From Hyphomicrobiales bacterium (GTDB lineage: Bacteria > Pseudomonadota > Alphaproteobacteria > Rhizobiales > Rhizobiaceae): 64,000 bases of DNA. The DNA lies in NCBI GenBank assembly GCA_900468065.1, contig UBTA01000043.1, forward strand, positions 1-64,000. The letters run 5' to 3'. Below the pieces are notes generated by a model. That model made no database searches and was not told the DNA's origin. It saw nothing but the letters and a program-made list of their open reading frames with translations. The stretch's first letter is position 1. Each line of letters starts with the position of its first letter. Positions 26,404 to 34,981 of the stretch are shown piece after piece. The translations under genes and the position numbers were made by a program.

Positions 26404-26826
26404 ATGATCAGATCAATTTTCGCAGCAACGGCCGTTTTGGCCGCAATGATTGGCTCGGCCGCGGCCCATGAAAGTTCTGGCGGTAAGGCCGCGACGGTAA
26501 CGGTGGTGTACGAGCACGAACTTCCGAATGTTCCAGGCAAGAGCATCAAGGGGGTTCTGGTCGAGTACGACCCGGGTGGTTTCTCCGATGCGCATACCCA
26601 TCCAGACACCGCCTTTATCTATGCGACGGTTCTGGAGGGTTCGATCCGCAGTCAGGTAAACGATGGACCTGTCAAGGTCTACAAGACTGGAGAGAACTTC
26701 TCCGAGCTGCCGGGCGACCGTCACGCTGTCAGCGCGAACGGCAGTACCACTGAAAAGGCAAGACTTCTGGCGGTCTTTGTTGTTGATACGGCTCAGAAAG
26801 AGCTGACTTTCCCGATCAAGAAGTGA
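26404..26826 (+). CDS. exported cupin-domain protein
   Basis: The 140-residue product has a signal peptide (MIRSIFAATAVLAAMIGSAA, cleaved near AAA-HE) and a single cupin barrel. Cupin motif 1 is GGFSDAHTHPDTAFIYATVLEGSIRSQV (two His and a Glu as metal ligands) and motif 2 is PGDRHAVSAN. It is predicted to be a periplasmic metal-binding protein; catalytic activity is uncertain. An AGGAG sequence precedes the ATG at 26404. It is the third gene of the CMD-NmrA row. Confidence 0.85.
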   Translation: MIRSIFAATAVLAAMIGSAAAHESSGGKAATVTVVYEHELPNVPGKSIKGVLVEYDPGGFSDAHTHPDTAFIYATVLEGSIRSQVNDGPVKVYKTGENFSELPGDRHAVSANGSTTEKARLLAVFVVDTAQKELTFPIKK

Positions 26827-26891
26827 CGCCCCTATCCGGGCGCTGTCAGCAGCGTCCGGCTTTTTCAGACACCGAATTTGAAGAATTAGCC

Positions 26892-27920
26892 ATGCTTGAC
26901 GATGCTGCCTTGCTGCCGCTTCTATCGATCAATTTGCTCGGCATTGCCGGGATTATCGTATGGCACCTCCAGGGCCGCAATCGACCCAAGGCAAGGCTCA
27001 TAATCCAGATCGTCTTCTTCGCGGCCATGACGGCCGTACTGGGTTTCGGCGGGGTCCTTCCTTATCGGGTGGGCGAAACATACGACAATAATGTCCCGGC
27101 TTTCCTCGCCGCCTCCGCCAGAGTTCTCTGGTGGATCCATCTTGCGTGGTCGCTGATCGGTGTCGTGCGGATCATTGTACTCGACCGTCGGCCGACGGAA
27201 GCGCGGCTACTGCAGGATCTCATGGTGGCGGTAGTCTATATCGGGATTGCGCTGTCGATCCTTGCATTCGTATTCGACGCGCCGATCGGCACGCTGGTCG
27301 CAACGTCCGGCGTTGTCGCTGTCATCTTCGGCCTTGCACTGCAGAACACGCTGGGCGATGTCTTTTCCGGCATTGCGTTGACACTTGGAAGACCGTTTGT
27401 CATCGGTGACTGGATTCAGCTCGCCGACGGCACGGAAGGCCGTGTCGTCGAAAATAACTGGCGATCGACGCAGTTGTTAACCGGGGCCCACAATGTGGTG
27501 GTCCTGCCCAATAGTGTCCTGGCGAAGGTTGGGCTGACCAACCTCAGCCGGCCAGACGAAACGCACCTTATCTCTATGAGTGTACGGATCGCATCCGGTC
27601 ACGAACCGCGTTTCGTTGAGGGGGTCATGCGGACAGTCCTTGAAGCCTGCGGAAGTATCGATCGTCAAGTGCCCGCAATCGTTGCTCTCAAATTAATCGA
27701 CGCCGCTGCGCTCGAGCTTGAATTGCAGTTCCGTGTCGCCGATCCTTCGCACAGGATCCCGGCAAGAAACGAAGTGATCGATGGGATACACCGGCACTGC
27801 AGGGAGAACGGTCTTTTATTGGCGATACCGTCGCAAAGTTATCTCTGCGCCCTCCCTGTGGCGAGCGAAGGTGAAAAGGTAATGTCCCCTGTGGCCGCCC
27901 GATCAGCCGGCACGGTCTAA
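26892..27920 (+). CDS. MscS-family mechanosensitive channel
   Basis: A 342-residue membrane protein. Four or so N-terminal hydrophobic helices lead into the MscS pore helix and beta domain: IGTLVATSGVVAVIFGLALQNTLGDVFSGIALTLGRPFVIGDWIQL, then GRVVENNWRSTQLLT and VVVLPNSVLAKVGLTNLSRP, and the C-terminal alpha/beta domain. Family members release solutes on hypo-osmotic shock. The ATG at 26892 gives MLDDAALLPLLSINLLG; the open frame upstream overlaps nothing recognisable. It is the fourth gene of the row, 65 bp after the cupin gene. Confidence 0.88.
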   Translation: MLDDAALLPLLSINLLGIAGIIVWHLQGRNRPKARLIIQIVFFAAMTAVLGFGGVLPYRVGETYDNNVPAFLAASARVLWWIHLAWSLIGVVRIIVLDRRPTEARLLQDLMVAVVYIGIALSILAFVFDAPIGTLVATSGVVAVIFGLALQNTLGDVFSGIALTLGRPFVIGDWIQLADGTEGRVVENNWRSTQLLTGAHNVVVLPNSVLAKVGLTNLSRPDETHLISMSVRIASGHEPRFVEGVMRTVLEACGSIDRQVPAIVALKLIDAAALELELQFRVADPSHRIPARNEVIDGIHRHCRENGLLLAIPSQSYLCALPVASEGEKVMSPVAARSAGTV

Positions 27921-28391
27921 CACCCACTCGAAGGAATTTCCCCAGATGTCCGCCGGTATTTCCTGCGCCAATGTTTCCGTCAGGTCGGAAAGCAGCACGC
28001 CCCGGAGCGTGCTGCGCCATGCTTCATCTGCCTCCCACATGACGCGTGCCACCGCGCAGGGCTTGGATTCGCAGTAGCCTTTTGGTCGGCAGGGATTGTT
28101 CGCACGGATATTGTTGCACACGAAGGTGCGCGATTTTCCCTCGACGGCTTCGACAATCTCGAGAAACGTCAGTTCCGTCGGAGCGCGCGCCAGACGATAT
28201 CCGCCCGATGGGCCGAGGGTTGTATGGACCAGTCCGGCTTGGGAAAGGCCCTGAAGTGCCTTGGACAGATATTCCTTCGGAAGACCATGAAATTCGGCCA
28301 ACGCTTTTGTTGAGAGATATCGCCCCTCTGGGAGACCTGCAAGAATGGCGCAACAGTGAAGCGCCCATTCAACCTGGCTTTTCAAGATCAT
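27903..28391 (-). CDS. Rrf2-family Fe-S transcriptional regulator
   Basis: A 162-residue Rrf2 protein. The winged helix is at about 3-65 (ILKSQVEWALHCCAILAGL, FHGLPKEYLSKALQGLSQAGLV, GPSGGYRLAR). Four cysteines at 92, 101, 107 and 112 (C-X8-C-X5-C-X4-C) are placed where NsrR/IscR-type regulators bind an Fe-S cluster, suggesting it senses oxidants, nitric oxide or iron. I chose the ATG at 28391; the frame is open to a TTG at 28409. It is convergent with the MscS gene, overlapping its end by 18 bp. Its promoter holds the same palindrome as the CMD promoter. Confidence 0.88.
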   Translation of the reverse strand: MILKSQVEWALHCCAILAGLPEGRYLSTKALAEFHGLPKEYLSKALQGLSQAGLVHTTLGPSGGYRLARAPTELTFLEIVEAVEGKSRTFVCNNIRANNPCRPKGYCESKPCAVARVMWEADEAWRSTLRGVLLSDLTETLAQEIPADIWGNSFEWVLDRAG

Positions 28392-28423
28392 GATTGCATT
28401 CCGCGGCAACTGCCGAATGGATA

Positions 28424-28442
28424 TTAAGGATATAAGATATCC
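28424..28442. promoter_or_regulatory. candidate Rrf2 autoregulatory operator
   Basis: TTAAGGATAT at 28424-28433 forms a perfect inverted repeat, GGATAT-AAG-ATATCC (28428-28442), 33 bp upstream of the Rrf2 start. The decamer is identical to that at 24989. Confidence 0.6.
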
Positions 28443-29375
28443 CTATTCCAGGGTTTTGTAAACTGATCGTTCCGTTGTCCGATAGTTGTCACTGCGTGAA
28501 ATCTGCTACTGCGTGTTGCCTTCGCGAGCTCCGTTTCCCGATGAGAATAAGGCTAGTGCGCGGAAGAGGCGGCGCACTGCCCAAAAGGATAGCCTGGTAA
28601 TCGACGGAATTGCGGGCTGATGGCCCTCGAAATCGCGAAGCTCCAGAAGACGCTGGAGCTGGCGCAATCCGTGAGGGATTGGCGTATCCCGATTGATCTC
28701 GAACCAGACACCCCGACCGGGTCGAACGCGCTCGCCGGTCTCGTCTTTTCGCTTCGCCCGCGATGAAGCGCACAACCTCTCCGGCGTCGTTGAGCGAGAG
28801 TCCTGAGAAATAGGAGCCAAAGCGGCCGAATATCTGGCGGGTTTGGGCAGGGTCGCGTGCGAGGTCGCATAGGTAGGCCTCAACATCGGCGTGTTCGCGG
28901 AAAAAAAAGATTGGAAGACGCCCTTCGTGGCCGCCAACGAATTTTTCCTAGAATGCCTCTGTCATCATTCCCGCCATGACCTCTCCGAAGAGGCCGCGCC
29001 GTGCAGTGGACGGGAGGCAGGGAGGATAGCAGGCGTGCGCGCCGGGAGCGTCTGCATCGGGATGAAGATCTATGGCAATCTGCCGATGAAAATACTCACG
29101 GGCGTCAGATGTGCGGATTCAAAATACGGCCGCATTGCAGCGATTAGGTCTGCGTCTGTAGCAGTCTGCTGTTGGAGCAGCAGATGGCCATACGTTACCT
29201 TGATGTTCCGTTCGACGAGAGCCATTCTTCAATGACTTCGATGGAAGGTGCACAAGTGTGCACTGGCTGCGCCCCCCTGAAAGAATACGATAGCTTTGCT
29301 CAGTTTGCCAATTGCAAGTGGTTGGGTGGGTCGACGGGGCCGTGTGTTGGTGACGTATCTTCGTTGATGCCCCCG
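28443..29375. other. decayed sequence without an intact gene
   Basis: On the minus strand, two adjacent frames hold protein-like pieces: FFREHADVEAYLCDLARDPA and RFGSYFSGLSLNDAGEVVRF (about 28900-28740), then GRGVWFEINRDTPIPHGLRQ and LQRLLELRDFEGHQPAIPSI (about 28720-28600). They suggest one frameshifted gene of unknown family. The plus-strand frame from 29172 overlaps the toxin gene and is not convincing. Confidence 0.4.
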
Positions 29376-29804
29376 TCATTCAATTTGCCGCAACGGGTTG
29401 ACGATTTCGACGCCGGCGCAATCTTTTTCGTTGTCGGTGACGACGGTGCATCCATGGGCTTCGGCAACGGAGGCTATGATGGTGTCGAGTGCGCTACGAG
29501 GGCGGCCTTGCGCTTTCCCGTCCGCCATGAGACGCGCCCATACCAAGCTCGCGTTCTCGTCGAAAGGTAGCACACGACCAGCGAACAGGGACTGTGGCCC
29601 TTCCGGTCCAGAGAACCAGGCTTCGAGCTGATCGCGCCGCTTTCCCGCTGGCTTTTCGAGGACGCCCCGGCGGATTTCGGCAACCGTCAGCGACGCGATG
29701 AACAGGTCCTCGTCTTTTTGCGCGCCCATCCATTCAAGAAGTGTCTCGGAGGGGAACGGCTTCGTGATGTTGCTTATGATGTTGGTATCAAGCAGGTAGC
29801 GCAT
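29376..29804 (-). CDS. PIN-domain (VapC/FitB-type) toxin
   Basis: A 142-residue PIN nuclease. The acidic metal-binding residues of the family are visible: D6 in MRYLLDTNIIS, E43 in TVAEIRRG, D107 in ALDTIIASVAEAHG and D124 in VVTDNEKD. Such toxins cleave RNA. The gene is translationally coupled to the upstream antitoxin through a TGATG overlap at 29804, the standard order in VapBC-like modules. The flanks are decayed DNA, consistent with an addiction module in an accessory region. Confidence 0.9.
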   Translation of the reverse strand: MRYLLDTNIISNITKPFPSETLLEWMGAQKDEDLFIASLTVAEIRRGVLEKPAGKRRDQLEAWFSGPEGPQSLFAGRVLPFDENASLVWARLMADGKAQGRPRSALDTIIASVAEAHGCTVVTDNEKDCAGVEIVNPLRQIE

Positions 29805-30103
29805 CAGATCTCGACTTTACGTCCTTCCTCGCGGGGACGGTTAAGGTCAAGATCGGTCCCAACCAGCGGGGAGCGGCGGAGCGCAGCCAGGATGCCGCCT
29901 TTCCTCGGCGGCTCACCGGCGATTGTTTGGCTGACAGCCGCGCGGAGGCGCGCGGCATCGGCGCCGTCTTCTGCCAAACGGCGTGCCAATGATCGGATGA
30001 GGTCGCGATCAGTATCGCGGCCGAGCACCTCGAAGCGCGCCAATCCGCGCTCGCTAAGGCGAGCTCGATAGTTTTGGATGGCGCGTTTCTGCGAGCTGCC
30101 CAC
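29804..30103 (-). CDS. antitoxin of the PIN-domain module
   Basis: The 99-residue product precedes and overlaps the PIN toxin by one base. It has an N-terminal basic helical part (KRAIQNYRARLSERGLARFEVLGRDTDRDLIRSLARRL) of the kind that binds DNA in ribbon-helix-helix-type antitoxins, and a C-terminal tail (RSPLVGTDLDLNRPREEGRK) suited to wrapping the toxin. Translation starts at a GTG (30103) behind GGAGAATATC. It would neutralise the toxin and repress the pair. Confidence 0.8.
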   Translation of the reverse strand: MGSSQKRAIQNYRARLSERGLARFEVLGRDTDRDLIRSLARRLAEDGADAARLRAAVSQTIAGEPPRKGGILAALRRSPLVGTDLDLNRPREEGRKVEI

Positions 30104-30503
30104 GATATTCTCCAGCTTATTTCCAGTAATATAGCCAGAAAATAATGTCTTAGCAAGGTTCGCCTATGTCGCGCGGTGCTTTCCTGCGGCCGGATCGTGC
30201 GCGCCCGCGATGCAGGATAGTTTAAATGCTGGTACTTTTGCAGCGCATCAGTGACACTCCAGGCGCCGCGAGGAGCGTAAATCGTCCGACTAGTCCGAAT
30301 AGTTGGAGAAACCTCGAGGGTATTCTTTGTTGCTATTGTCTTTGGGATCAAAGGTGTCACGCTGTGATGCGCTCATCATCGGAATAGTCTCTCGTCGGAA
30401 ACATTTTGCAAGCAATTTCAATATTTTATGCTTTTTCTAGAAATAGCGTCGAAAGGGTTTTAGGTTCGAGTCCTTTTAAGGCGATCTTTCAAAATCGTCT
30501 TGC
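30104..30503. other. AT-richer stretch without a supported gene
   Basis: No family-like frame is seen. A GGTTCGAGTCC sequence near 30462 resembles a tRNA T-loop, but the rest of a cloverleaf is absent. Confidence 0.35.
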
Positions 30504-30821
30504 CTAAGTTCTGTTCAGAAGGTGACAAGCCAAAAAGAAGGCAGCCAGACACAGCGTTAGAAGCCTTGTTCTTTGCACCAACATCTTGCCAAACAATTTC
30601 GATGACAAGACTCCGACCGCCACAATTGACGCACCGGTGATTAATGGACCGATGGCGAAAGCCAAACCGAACGAACTCAAACAAATCGAAGTTGCTAGTG
30701 TGGTCGAAGGTGACCGAAGGACAGAATCGTCTGTCGCGGGTGTAAAGATGGTCTTGAACCAATTCCAGCTGCAGCCGATGGCGAGACTAAGGCAGAAGGA
30801 AGCGAGGAGTTCTGCCAGCAT
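30504..30821 (-). CDS. small membrane protein downstream of cysG
   Basis: A 105-residue protein with an N-terminal hydrophobic helix (MLAELLASFCLSLAIGCSW), a middle one (ICLSSFGLAFAIGPLITGASIVAVGVL) and a C-terminal one (LLTLCLAAFFLACHL). Its start overlaps the cysG stop at 30821, so it is translationally coupled as the last gene of the nitrate assimilation row. No known family is recognised with confidence; co-transcription suggests a minor membrane role in nitrate metabolism. Confidence 0.7.
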   Translation of the reverse strand: MLAELLASFCLSLAIGCSWNWFKTIFTPATDDSVLRSPSTTLATSICLSSFGLAFAIGPLITGASIVAVGVLSSKLFGKMLVQRTRLLTLCLAAFFLACHLLNRT

Positions 30822-32314
30822 CAGACGGTCTTTCGCGCGATACGTGAAACGACTTCCGACTGCGTTTCAGCGCTTTGCTTCGCTTCAGAAAAGACATGGC
30901 CGACGCCGATCAGCACCGGGCTGTCGACGCCGATGAACTCCACCGCGGCGGCAAGCCCGTCGAGCGTGCCAACCCAACTCATCTCATTGCTGCGGGTCAC
31001 CGCGCTGACGACAACGGCCGGTGTTCGGCCATTCATGCCGGCGGTCAGCAACCGTTCCCGGATCTCGCCTGAGGTTCGGCCGCCCATGTAGAAGATCGTC
31101 GTGGTTCGCGGCTCGGCCATATGCTGCCAATCGAGATTGGCCGGCAGGTGGCCGGAACGGGAATGGCCAGTGACGAAGCAGACGGACTGTGCGTGGTCGC
31201 GGTGGGTGAGCGAAATACCGAGTTTTGCGGCCATGGCGCTGGCGGATGTGATGCCCGGCACGATATCGACGGCAATGCCCTCCTTTTCCAGGGAGGCGAT
31301 TTCCTCGCCGGCGCGTCCGAAGATCATCGGGTCGCCGGACTTGAGTCGGACGACGCGCTTGCCGGCCTTGGCGAGCGAAATCATCATGGCATTAATGTCT
31401 TCCTGCTTGCAGCTTGTACGGCCGCCACGTTTTCCGACCAGCAACCGCTTGGCCTCGCGCCGGGCGAGCTCCAGTACCTCGTCGGAGACCAGATCATCGA
31501 ACAGGATAACGTCGGCGGCCTGCAAGGCCCGCACGGCCTTAAGCGTCAGGAGTTCCGCATCGCCAGGACCTGCGCCGACGAGCGTGACGCGGCCAATGGA
31601 CGAGTGGGCCGCAATGTCGAGGCGGCCGGCGAGGCAGAGAAGATCGCTTTCGGTCCCCACCTCTGGAGCCGGGCCGAAGGCGCGGTCGACGAAACTTTCC
31701 CAAAAAGCGCGCCGTGGCGCGCCGGGGCTCACCCTTGCATTGACCTTGTCACGGATGGCGTGTGCCAGGGCCGCCCATGACTTCAAGGACAGAGGCATTA
31801 ATGTCTCGATGCGGCGGCGGATCGCCTGCGCCAAAATGGGGGCTGCGCCATCGGTCGAGATAGCGACGACGACGGGCGAACGGTTGACTATCGAGCCGAA
31901 CTGGAACTGGCAGTAGTTGGGTTTGTCGATGACGTTGACCGGGACTCCGGCCTTGCCGGCGGCATCGAAGAAGTTTGCAGCGGCCCCATCCTCCTCGCAG
32001 TCTGCGATTGCAATGGCTGCATCGTCGAACGCAGCGGCATGCCATTCCTGTCGGTGGTGGATGAAACGTCCGTTTTCAGATTCCGAACCCCGATGGATGA
32101 GATTGGAAAATGTTTCGCTGAGTTTCTCCGCATAGACATGAACCTCAGCACCGCAGGCGGCCAGCAGTTCCCCCTTCCAGGCGGCTGCGGCCGATCCGCC
32201 GGCAACGATGGCCCGTTTTCCTTCGAGCGCCCAGAACACGGGTAGCTTCGCGAGTGGCGCAACGCGGGCGGGGGTGGCGTCCCGGTCACTCGGCAGCAGC
32301 TGCAAGACATCCAT
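30821..32314 (-). CDS. cysG: siroheme synthase CysG (multifunctional)
   Basis: A 497-residue fusion. The N-terminal precorrin-2 dehydrogenase/ferrochelatase half (residues about 20-220) has the NAD-binding WALEGKRAIVAGGSAAAAWKGELL, in which the usual GGG motif is varied, and NVIDKPNYCQFQFGSIVNRSPV. The C-terminal uroporphyrinogen-III methyltransferase half (about 255-490) has VTLVGAGPGDAELLTLKAVRALQAADVILFDDLVS, LKSGDPMIFGRAGEE and the PGITSASAMA block. It makes siroheme for the nitrite reductase NirB. The ATG at 32314 lies inside the end of nasA (29-bp overlap), so the genes are coupled. Confidence 0.93.
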   Translation of the reverse strand: MDVLQLLPSDRDATPARVAPLAKLPVFWALEGKRAIVAGGSAAAAWKGELLAACGAEVHVYAEKLSETFSNLIHRGSESENGRFIHHRQEWHAAAFDDAAIAIADCEEDGAAANFFDAAGKAGVPVNVIDKPNYCQFQFGSIVNRSPVVVAISTDGAAPILAQAIRRRIETLMPLSLKSWAALAHAIRDKVNARVSPGAPRRAFWESFVDRAFGPAPEVGTESDLLCLAGRLDIAAHSSIGRVTLVGAGPGDAELLTLKAVRALQAADVILFDDLVSDEVLELARREAKRLLVGKRGGRTSCKQEDINAMMISLAKAGKRVVRLKSGDPMIFGRAGEEIASLEKEGIAVDIVPGITSASAMAAKLGISLTHRDHAQSVCFVTGHSRSGHLPANLDWQHMAEPRTTTIFYMGGRTSGEIRERLLTAGMNGRTPAVVVSAVTRSNEMSWVGTLDGLAAAVEFIGVDSPVLIGVGHVFSEAKQSAETQSEVVSRIARKTV

Positions 32315-34943
32315 CAATAATCCCCCTGATTTCTGCGCGGCACGAGCCGCAGTTGGTTCCGGCATTCAATTCCTTGCCGACCGCCTCGACGCTGTGGCAG
32401 CCGCTGCGCACGGCGGCGACGATCTGGTTGACGCCGACGCTGAAGCAGGAGCAGACGGTGGCGCCGGGGTCCATGCGTCCGGCGCCGGGACGTCCGGCAA
32501 CGACGCCGAAGCGCTTTGCCAGTTCGGAGTGCCGGACGGCGAGCTGTTCGATGGCCCAGTTGCGCGCGACGGCGACCGGCTGGCGGGCGAGGAAAAAGGC
32601 GGCAAGGAGGCGATCGCCTACGAAGAAGGCCAGGCGCAGGTCGCCGGTTTGAGTGTCGGCGTAGCCGAGCGGCTCGATATCGCCGGGAATGCCGAGATGG
32701 GTGCGGCACCACTGCGTCCAGTTTTCGGGCGCGACCTCGAACGCCAGTTCCAGGCGCCAGCCCGCTTCGGCCTTCGCCATGGCCCAGTAGGTGGCGTCGA
32801 GGCCCTGCGGTTTGGCGGCCGAAACCGCGAAACCATAGCTCGCGACCTTTAGTGGCCGGGCAGTGACGGCGACGTTTTTCGAGGCCGGTTGGCCGGAGAA
32901 GGGGTCGGTGACCGGCGCGACAACGGCGTCGATGCGGGCCTTGGCGGCAAACTGGTCGTTCCAGTGCATGGGCACGAACAAGTTGCCGCGGGCCTGACGT
33001 TCGGTCACGAGGGCACGCACCACGGCCTTGCCGTAGGGGCTTTCGATTTCGACGAGGCCCGCGCTGGCGATGCGGAGTTCCATTGCGTCGCGCGGGTGGA
33101 TCTCGGCAAACGGCTCGCCGATATGGGCGGAGAGCCGGGCGCTTTTGCCGGTCCGCGTCATCGTATGCCACTGGTCCCGGATGCGGCCGGTGTTCAGCGT
33201 TAGCGGAAAATCTGTGCTGGTGCGGTCCGAGATCGGAGCGCTGACGGCAATGAAACGCGCCTTGCCATCGGAATGGAGGAAGCTGCCGTCGGCGAAGAAC
33301 CGAGTTGTGTGGGGCTCAGCGCCTGCCGGCTGCGGCCATTGAAAGGGGCTCAGCACATTGTAGGTCTTTTCATCGATGTGCTGATGCGCACCGATGTCGA
33401 AATCGCGGCCGCCGTCGTTTTCAAAGGCCGAGAGGGCAGCATGTTCGGCAAAGACTTTGGCTGCGGACGTGAAAGAAAATCCATCCGCAAAACCCATACG
33501 ACGGCCGACTTCGGCCATCTGCCACCAATCGGCCTTCGCCTCGCCGGGTGAGTTGAGAAAGGCGCGCTGGCGGGAGATGCGGCGCTCTGAGTTGGTGACG
33601 GTGCCATCCTTTTCGCCCCAGCCGAGCGAAGGCAAAAGCACATGGGCATATTTCGTCGTGTCGGTTTGCTGAAGGACGTCTGATACCACCACCAAAGGAC
33701 AGGTGGCGATGGCGGCGGCGACGGCATCAGCGTCAGGCATCGAGACAGCGGGGTTGGTCGCCATGATCCACAGCGCCTTGATCCGGCCATCGGCGACGGC
33801 GCGGAACATATCGATGGCCCTGAGACCCGGTTTGCGGGCAATATCTGACGACCGCCAGAAGCGCTGGACGCGGTCGCAATCCTCCGGGTTTTCTATCGCC
33901 ATATGGGCGGCAAGCATATTGGCAAGACCGCCGACCTCGCGTCCGCCCATGGCATTCGGCTGGCCGGTGAGCGAGAATGGGCCCATGCCGGGCCTGCCGA
34001 TGCGTCCAGTTGCCAGATGGCAATTGATGATGGCGTTGACCTTGTCGGTGCCGGAAACCGATTGGTTGACGCCCTGACTGTAGCAAGTGACGACTTTTTC
34101 GGTTTCCTCAAACAGCCGGAAGAACTGGCGCAATTGCATCGAGGGCAGGCCTGTCAATTCCACCAGGTCGGGGATGTTGAGGGCAGAGGCGGTGGCGAAG
34201 GCTTCTGCGAAGCCATTGGTATGCTGGCCGATATAGTTCTGGTCGATCGAAGACGTCCCGGCGAGATGGGCAAGCAGGCCCATGAACAGCGCCACGTCGC
34301 CGTCCGGGCGGATTGCCAGGTGCAGATCGGCGATATCGGCTGTCATCGTCCGGCGCGGGTCTATGACCACGACTTTCATGCCCGGGCGGGCTGCCTTGGC
34401 GGCGGCGAGGCGCTGGTAGATCACCGGATGACACCAGGCGAGATTGGAGCCGGTTAGGATGACGAGATCGGCGAGCTCGATGTCCTCGTAGGTACCCGGC
34501 ACCGTATCGGCACCGAAGGCGCGGTGATGGCCAGCGACGGAGGACGACATGCATAGCCGCGAATTGGTGTCGATATTGGCCGAGCCGATGAAACCTTTCA
34601 TCAGCTTGTTGGCGACGTAGTAATCCTCGGTCAGCAATTGGCCGGAAACGTAGAAGGCCACGGAATCCGCGCCATGCTCGACGATGGTTTGTGAGAAACG
34701 GGAGGCCACGTGATCAAGCGCCTCATCCCAGTTCGCCCGCTCTCCATTGATCTGCGGATGAAGAATTCGTCCGTCGAGATCGATGGTTTCGGCCAGCGCC
34801 GAGCCCTTGGAACACAGTCGCCCGAAGTTGGCAGGATGATCCGGGTCTCCGCTGACGCTGACTACGCCGGTGTCATCGATCTTGGCAATCACGCCGCAGC
34901 CGACACCGCAATAGGGACAGGTGGTCTTGGTCTCAGTGGACAT
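32286..34943 (-). CDS. nasA: assimilatory nitrate reductase, catalytic subunit
   Basis: An 885-residue cytoplasmic molybdenum enzyme that reduces nitrate to nitrite. The N-terminal 4Fe-4S site is C9PYC12GVGC16 plus a fourth Cys in GRLCSKG. The bis-MGD oxidoreductase domain follows (LCMSSSVAGHHRAFGADTVPGTYEDIELADLVILTGSNLAWCHP, SQGVNQSVSGTDKVNAIINCHLATGRIGRPGMGPFSLTGQPNAMGGREVGGL) and a molybdopterin dinucleotide-binding domain. A C-terminal BFD-like [2Fe-2S] domain (CSCFSV...GTNCGSCRAE) is present, so no separate small subunit is needed. The second ATG (34943) has the better-spaced GGGAGA. It lies between nirD and cysG. Confidence 0.95.
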   Translation of the reverse strand: MSTETKTTCPYCGVGCGVIAKIDDTGVVSVSGDPDHPANFGRLCSKGSALAETIDLDGRILHPQINGERANWDEALDHVASRFSQTIVEHGADSVAFYVSGQLLTEDYYVANKLMKGFIGSANIDTNSRLCMSSSVAGHHRAFGADTVPGTYEDIELADLVILTGSNLAWCHPVIYQRLAAAKAARPGMKVVVIDPRRTMTADIADLHLAIRPDGDVALFMGLLAHLAGTSSIDQNYIGQHTNGFAEAFATASALNIPDLVELTGLPSMQLRQFFRLFEETEKVVTCYSQGVNQSVSGTDKVNAIINCHLATGRIGRPGMGPFSLTGQPNAMGGREVGGLANMLAAHMAIENPEDCDRVQRFWRSSDIARKPGLRAIDMFRAVADGRIKALWIMATNPAVSMPDADAVAAAIATCPLVVVSDVLQQTDTTKYAHVLLPSLGWGEKDGTVTNSERRISRQRAFLNSPGEAKADWWQMAEVGRRMGFADGFSFTSAAKVFAEHAALSAFENDGGRDFDIGAHQHIDEKTYNVLSPFQWPQPAGAEPHTTRFFADGSFLHSDGKARFIAVSAPISDRTSTDFPLTLNTGRIRDQWHTMTRTGKSARLSAHIGEPFAEIHPRDAMELRIASAGLVEIESPYGKAVVRALVTERQARGNLFVPMHWNDQFAAKARIDAVVAPVTDPFSGQPASKNVAVTARPLKVASYGFAVSAAKPQGLDATYWAMAKAEAGWRLELAFEVAPENWTQWCRTHLGIPGDIEPLGYADTQTGDLRLAFFVGDRLLAAFFLARQPVAVARNWAIEQLAVRHSELAKRFGVVAGRPGAGRMDPGATVCSCFSVGVNQIVAAVRSGCHSVEAVGKELNAGTNCGSCRAEIRGIIDGCLAAAAE

Positions 34944-34981
34944 GGGCATTCTCCCTGCAGTTCAGTCGCCCATGGCTTTCA

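Noticed and set aside
29172-29570. 132-codon plus-strand frame over the PIN toxin gene
   Set aside because: Its second half is antisense to the toxin and its first half has no family; the toxin-antitoxin pair explains the region better.
30455-30480. GGTTCGAGTCC resembling a tRNA T-arm
   Set aside because: No acceptor stem, D-arm or anticodon arm can be drawn around it.
32314-33171. Long open frame of 285 codons on the minus strand inside nasA
   Set aside because: It lies wholly inside the well-matched nasA gene in another frame and is Arg/Pro-rich, as expected for a shadow frame in GC-rich DNA.
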